Part shown: positions 63,936 through 64,000 of the stretch, piece by piece
Position numbering within the stretch: the first letter of the stretch is position 1
Layout: every line of letters begins with the position of its first letter
Assembly: GCF_900104845.1 (NCBI RefSeq)
Contig: NZ_FNSR01000003.1
Span: 62,001-126,000 of the forward strand
From: Paraburkholderia caballeronis
GTDB taxonomy: Bacteria > Pseudomonadota > Gammaproteobacteria > Burkholderiales > Burkholderiaceae
Direction of reading: 5' to 3'
DNA length: 64,000 nt
Program-made: the position numbers and the translations under genes
The notes under the pieces: model-generated
The model's database searches: none
What the model saw: only the letters and a program-made list of their open reading frames with translations
Told to the model about the DNA's origin: nothing

Positions 63936-64000
63936 AGCCGTCCACGCTCCCCGCCGCGTCGCCGGTGTTGCAGGTCGAGCGGTTGTCGGTCGAGGTCGGC
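63932..64000 (+). CDS. ABC transporter ATP-binding protein, 5' end only
   Basis: The first 23 codons read MKPSTLPAASPVLQVERLSV, the usual start of a DppD/OppD-type ATPase before its Walker A. The ATG overlaps the amidase stop. The rest lies beyond the window. Confidence 0.7.
   Translation, partial: MKPSTLPAASPVLQVERLSVEVG

Overview
The window comes from a high-GC beta-proteobacterium, most probably Burkholderiaceae (Burkholderia / Paraburkholderia / Caballeronia group). The basis is codon use, gene families and gene order: a full Tad pilus locus, LysR regulators, a CaiB-type degradation operon and a T6SS island. No rRNA, tRNA or CRISPR array was seen.

Region 1 (1-17.75 kb, + strand) is an accessory island in partial decay. 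It opens with the 3' part of a Tn7-type targeting gene (TnsD/TniQ) carrying two frameshifts. Then come VgrG, a two-domain cell-wall hydrolase effector with its secreted immunity protein, a second frameshifted 'orphan' effector tip with its own immunity gene, PAAR, and TssM-, TssF- and TssJ-like proteins. The island ends in a frameshifted tandem zinc-ribbon gene that stops abruptly at about 17.71 kb. The other core T6SS genes are not in the window.

Region 2 (17.8-24.8 kb, - strand) is a catabolic operon with a LysR regulator: 2OG-Fe(II) oxygenase, alpha/beta hydrolase, BMP-type binding protein, and a split Rieske oxygenase. In the split enzyme one subunit keeps the mononuclear-iron ligands but has no Rieske cluster. 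Its partner keeps the Rieske cluster, has lost all the iron ligands, and carries a C-terminal ferredoxin. A GST-like protein follows. The layout recalls the NdmC/NdmD/NdmE methylxanthine demethylase but differs in construction.

Region 3 (25-30.6 kb) has a Pro/Tyr-rich exported protein, a Fur-boxed TonB siderophore receptor and a chemoreceptor.

Region 4 (30.7-45.8 kb, - strand) is a complete Tad/Flp pilus operon, flp to tadG, followed by two tandem GT87 glycosyltransferases. About 1.27 kb of AT-richer noncoding DNA lies upstream of flp.

Region 5 (47-57.5 kb) has a MOSC protein, a Fur-boxed degenerate phosphopantetheinyl-transferase-like protein, a LysR-divergent acyl-CoA dehydrogenase / CoA-transferase / MFS operon, a hybrid histidine kinase and a PPC-domain protein.

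Region 6 (57.6 kb to the end, + strand) is an amide-utilisation operon: amiC, amiR (ANTAR), Dpp-type permeases, binding protein, formamidase/acetamidase and the start of an ATPase. Its leader holds a sigma-54-like promoter, two hexaloop hairpins and an intrinsic terminator just before amiC. This is the layout expected for ANTAR antitermination.
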